DNA from: Ruminococcaceae bacterium UBA1417
GTDB taxonomy: Bacteria; Bacillota; Clostridia; Oscillospirales; Acutalibacteraceae
DNA length: 36,127 bases
Assembly (NCBI GenBank): GCA_002305575.1
Contig: DBPP01000020.1
Location: 12,029 to 48,155, forward strand
Direction: 5' to 3'
Both the position numbers and the translations under genes were made by a program. The notes beneath the pieces are model-generated. The model saw only the letters and a program-made list of their open reading frames with translations, made no database searches and was not told the DNA's origin. Numbering within the stretch: position 1 is the stretch's first letter; each line of letters begins with the position of its first letter. Below, piece by piece: positions 33,480 through 36,127 of this stretch.

Positions 33480-33986
33480 ATGGTCTTAAACATCGTTATG
33501 GTCGAACCGGAAATCCCACAGAACACCGGTAACGTGGCGCGCACCTGTGCGGCCACCGGAGCGCGGCTTCATCTCGTGGGGCCAATGGGCTTCAAAATCG
33601 ACGACCGGAAATTGAAGCGCGCCGGCCTCGATTACTGGAGCCTGCTCGACATCACCTACTACGACACCCTGGACGATTTCTTCGCCAAAAATCAGGGCGA
33701 GTTTTTCTTCTTTTCCACGAAATCCATCCACCGGCACACCGATATCCAGTATCCCGATAACTGCTACCTGTTCTTCGGCAAGGAAACGGCCGGCTTGCCC
33801 GAATGGCTTCTGTTCCGCAACAAGGATCGCTGTGTGCGCATCCCAATGCTCGCAGAGGCCCGCAGCCTGAACCTGTCGAACAGCGTGGCCATCGGCGTGT
33901 ACGAGGTGCTGCGCCAATGGGATTATCCGGCGCTGTTCGGCGCCGGACGTCTGCGCGGCTACGACTGGGACGACGCCGGCGTCTGA
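33480..33986 (+). CDS. trmL: tRNA (cytidine/uridine-34-2'-O)-methyltransferase TrmL
   Basis: A 168-residue SPOUT-class methyltransferase that methylates the ribose of the wobble base in leucine tRNAs using S-adenosylmethionine. The three family motifs are clear: EPEIPQNTGNVART near the N-terminus, LFFGKETAGLP in the middle and the knot region SLNLSNSVAIGVYEVLRQ at the C-terminal end. Length is slightly above the usual 150-160 because of a short tail (LFGAGRLRGYDWDDAGV). The ATG at 33480 has GAAAGG eleven nt upstream; the longer open frame (from 33108) overlaps the neighbouring genes and was rejected. Confidence 0.95.
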   Translation: MVLNIVMVEPEIPQNTGNVARTCAATGARLHLVGPMGFKIDDRKLKRAGLDYWSLLDITYYDTLDDFFAKNQGEFFFFSTKSIHRHTDIQYPDNCYLFFGKETAGLPEWLLFRNKDRCVRIPMLAEARSLNLSNSVAIGVYEVLRQWDYPALFGAGRLRGYDWDDAGV

Positions 33987-34039
33987 CACCCGGCTCCCAA
34001 AAAAGTGTGGCAAAAACAAGCCAATTTATGTGTAACACC

Positions 34040-34068
34040 TTGAAAAATCATGCGTTTTGGTATAAAAT
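34040..34068 (+). promoter_or_regulatory. Promoter of pgk
   Basis: -35 TTGAAA (34040-34045) and -10 TAAAAT (34063-34068) at 17 nt; an overlapping TGG-extended TATAAA (34061-34066) at 15 nt is also possible. About 90 nt of leader separate it from pgk. Confidence 0.6.
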
Positions 34069-34164
34069 AAACTTTGTGGACGGGGTTTCCCGAAAACGGC
34101 CCGCTTGGGGGCAGAAGTGTAAAACCGTTTCTCAAATATAATATTTCCAAAGGAGTGCTCGCAA

Positions 34165-35475
34165 ATGAACTACCTCAACAAAAAAACCGTTGAAGACATT
34201 GACGTCTCCGGTAAGCGCGTTCTGGTCCGCTGCGACTTCAACGTCCCGATGAAGGACGGCGTCATCACGGACACCAAGCGCATCGTCGGCGCGCTGCCGA
34301 CCATCAAGTACCTCGCCGACCACGGCGCAAAGGTCATCCTCTGCTCGCATATGGGCCGTCCGCACAACATCTTCAACGATGTTGTCAAGCTCGATAAGAA
34401 AGAAAAGAAAAAGATCGACGCCATGCCCGCTGAAGAGCAGGCCGCTGCTACGGCGAAGGCGCTCGAGGCCGCCAAGGGCGACGTGACGAAGTTCTCGCTC
34501 GCACCGGTTGCCGCTGAGCTTTCGAAGCTCCTGGGCAAGGAAGTCATCATGGCGAAGGACGTGATCGGTCCGGACGCGAAAGCCAAGGCTGCCGCGCTCA
34601 AGGACGGCGACGTCATGCTCATCGAGAACATCCGCTTCTACGCGGAAGAGACAAAGAACGATCCGGCTTTCGCGAAGGAGCTTGCCTCCATGGCGGACAT
34701 CTATGTCAACGACGCGTTTGGCACCGCGCACAGAGCGCATGCTTCCACCGCCGGCGTTGCCGATTACCTGCCGGCCGTTTGCGGCTTCCTGATTCAGAAG
34801 GAAATCTCCGTTATGGGCGGCGCGCTTGAGAATCCGAAGCGTCCGTTCGTCGCGATTCTCGGCGGCGCGAAGGTTTCCGATAAGATCGGCGTCATCAACA
34901 ACCTGATCGAGAAGGTCGATACGCTGATTATCGGCGGCGGCATGGCCTACACCTTCCTGAAGGCTCAGGGCTACGAGATCGGCACCAGCCTGTGCGACGA
35001 TTCCAAGCTGGACTACTGCAAGGAAATGATGGCCAAGGCCGAGGCCAAGGGCGTCAAGCTGCTGCTGCCCGTGGACACCGCCTGCGTGGCTGCTTTCCCT
35101 GATCCCATCGACGCTCCCGTCGACACCAAGATCTGCTCCGTCACCGAGATCCCGGCCGACATGGAAGGCTGCGACATCGGTCCCGCTACCATGAAGCTGT
35201 TCGCCGACGCCGTCAAGGCTTCCAAGACCGTCGTGTGGAACGGACCCATGGGCGTGTTTGAGAACCCGATCCTGGCCGCCGGCACCCTGGCTGTTGCCAA
35301 GGCCATGGCCGAAAGCGACGCTACCACCGTCATCGGCGGCGGCGACAGCGCGGCTGCCGTCCAGCAGATGGGCCTGGGCGACAAGATGACCCACATCTCC
35401 ACCGGCGGCGGCGCCTCCCTGGAATACCTGGAAGGCAAGGAGCTGCCCGGCATCGCTGTCATTCAGAATGCGTAA
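34165..35475 (+). CDS. pgk: Phosphoglycerate kinase
   Basis: Pgk transfers phosphate from 1,3-bisphosphoglycerate to ADP in glycolysis and works in reverse in gluconeogenesis. Family motifs: VRCDFNVPMKDG at the N-terminus, SHMGRP, the hinge-side YVNDAFGTAHRAHAS, AILGGAKVSDKIGVI, and the nucleotide loop VIGGGDSAAA. At 436 residues it is about 35-40 longer than typical bacterial enzymes; the extra part is a Lys/Ala/Glu-rich stretch at about residues 67-109, between SHMGRP and SLAPVA. Codon choice changes clearly about two thirds into the gene (from about 34925) and stays changed in tpiA. The ATG at 34165 follows AAAGGAG. A terminator-like hairpin stands between this gene and tpiA. Confidence 0.97.
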   Translation: MNYLNKKTVEDIDVSGKRVLVRCDFNVPMKDGVITDTKRIVGALPTIKYLADHGAKVILCSHMGRPHNIFNDVVKLDKKEKKKIDAMPAEEQAAATAKALEAAKGDVTKFSLAPVAAELSKLLGKEVIMAKDVIGPDAKAKAAALKDGDVMLIENIRFYAEETKNDPAFAKELASMADIYVNDAFGTAHRAHASTAGVADYLPAVCGFLIQKEISVMGGALENPKRPFVAILGGAKVSDKIGVINNLIEKVDTLIIGGGMAYTFLKAQGYEIGTSLCDDSKLDYCKEMMAKAEAKGVKLLLPVDTACVAAFPDPIDAPVDTKICSVTEIPADMEGCDIGPATMKLFADAVKASKTVVWNGPMGVFENPILAAGTLAVAKAMAESDATTVIGGGDSAAAVQQMGLGDKMTHISTGGGASLEYLEGKELPGIAVIQNA

Positions 35476-35486
35476 ATAACCCGCTT

Positions 35487-35516
35487 TGCGCGGCGGCTCT
35501 GCCGCCGCGCATTTTT
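35487..35516 (+). terminator. Intrinsic terminator or attenuator between pgk and tpiA
   Basis: An 11-bp perfect stem TGCGCGGCGGC/GCCGCCGCGCA (35487-35497 with 35501-35511) with a 3-nt loop is followed by TTTTT. Only 29 nt separate it from the tpiA start, too little for a promoter, so tpiA is either expressed by read-through or from a promoter inside pgk. Confidence 0.82.
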
Positions 35517-35545
35517 GACGGAACCAAAAACAGGAGGTTTTTCTC

Positions 35546-36127
35546 ATGGATAAGCAGAATCGCAAAGCCGTTATCGCCGGCAACTGGAAAATGAACATGA
35601 CCCCCACCGATGCGGGCCATCTGCTGGATCACCTGATCCCCATGGTCGCCGACGCCGGCTGCGAAGTCGTCGTCTGCGTGCCCGCCACCGACCTGTGCGT
35701 GGCCGTGGCCAAGTGCGCCGGCACCAACGTCCATGTGGGCGCCCAGAACGTTCACTTTGAAAAGTCCGGCGCCTTCACCGGCGAACTCAGCGCCGACATG
35801 CTCACCGATCTGGGCGTGGAATACGTGGTCATCGGCCACAGCGAGCGCCGTCAGTACTTCGCCGAGACCGACGAGACCGTCAACAAGCGCACCAAGGCTG
35901 CCCTGGCCGGCGGCCTGAAGCCCATCATCTGCGTGGGCGAAAGCCTGGCTCAGCGTGAGCAGGGCGTTACCGAAGAGCTGGTCCGCATGCAGACCAAGAT
36001 CGCTCTGAACGGTGTCACTGCCGACGAGCTGAAGAACGTCATCATCGCATACGAGCCCATCTGGGCTATCGGCACCGGCCGCACCGCCACCGCCGACCAG
36101 GCTCAGGAAGTCTGCGCCGCCATCCGC
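35546..36127 (+). CDS. tpiA: Triosephosphate isomerase (5' part, truncated by window edge)
   Basis: TpiA interconverts dihydroxyacetone phosphate and glyceraldehyde 3-phosphate. The first 194 codons are present. Catalytic residues are Lys15 in AGNWKMN, the electrophile His98 in VIGHSERRQYF and the general base Glu170 in AYEPIWAIGTGR. All are intact and the barrel strands follow normally. The ATG at 35546 has AGGAGG (35532-35537) eight nt upstream. The gene runs off the window end. It follows pgk, the common glycolytic order. Its proline codons are all CCC in the visible part, unlike most of the window. Confidence 0.97.
   Translation, partial: MDKQNRKAVIAGNWKMNMTPTDAGHLLDHLIPMVADAGCEVVVCVPATDLCVAVAKCAGTNVHVGAQNVHFEKSGAFTGELSADMLTDLGVEYVVIGHSERRQYFAETDETVNKRTKAALAGGLKPIICVGESLAQREQGVTEELVRMQTKIALNGVTADELKNVIIAYEPIWAIGTGRTATADQAQEVCAAIR

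Noticed and set aside
34070..34164. A riboswitch or attenuator in the pgk leader.
   Set aside because: I could not find a stable paired structure or a terminator in this leader; it looks like a plain untranslated region.

Overview
This window looks like a core-genome segment of a GC-rich gut-type Clostridia bacterium, probably from the Oscillospiraceae/Ruminococcaceae. The reasons are a Firmicutes-type pth-mfd-prsA-like cluster, pyruvate phosphate dikinase, a bacterial V-type ATPase operon in the Enterococcus/Clostridium order, a YesMN/Lpl-type carbohydrate uptake locus without its own ATPase, and A/G-rich Shine-Dalgarno sequences on nearly every gene. The taxonomic call is inference. I saw no rRNA, tRNA, CRISPR array, insertion sequence or phage gene.

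Layout: (1) 1-2550, the 3' part of secA followed by a GNAT acetyltransferase and a terminator. (2) 2583-5409, ppdK on the minus strand with its own promoter and terminator. (3) 5513-11113, pth (behind a hairpin-rich leader), mfd, and a PrsA-like lipoprotein with its own promoter. (4) 11208-14313, small membrane and accessory genes: a DUF4234 protein, a convergent DUF2752 protein, a MATE exporter and a flavodoxin-like protein. (5) 14483-23273, a nine-gene V-type ATPase operon (ntpF-I-K-E-C-G-A-B-D order) from one strong promoter; the proteolipid carries the full Na+-ligand set known from Enterococcus hirae NtpK. (6) 23340-30043, minus strand: a YesM-like histidine kinase and YesN-like AraC response regulator, then a lipoprotein sugar-binding protein and two permeases. 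An identical 12-nt element lies at the -10 region of both the regulator and transporter units. (7) 30063-33151, a two-gene unit coding for a MORN-repeat protein with a 12-copy hexapeptide linker and a ComEC-like metallo-beta-lactamase-fold protein; this is the least understood part of the window. (8) 33168-36127, a small minus-strand glycine/alanine-rich protein, trmL, pgk and the 5' part of tpiA, with an intrinsic terminator between pgk and tpiA.

How they work together: PPDK, Pgk and TpiA are central glycolytic/gluconeogenic enzymes; the V-ATPase is probably a primary Na+ pump; the YesMN-like pair probably senses an extracellular saccharide and switches on the neighbouring importer, which must borrow a shared ATPase encoded elsewhere. 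SecA, Pth, Mfd, TrmL and the PrsA-like lipoprotein are housekeeping genes for secretion, translation, repair and extracellular folding.

The most notable observations are the MORN + metallo-hydrolase pair, the shared 12-nt promoter element in the sugar-uptake locus, the structured pth leader, the intercistronic 21-nt-arm hairpin after the binding-protein gene, and a sharp change of codon choice inside pgk that continues into tpiA.
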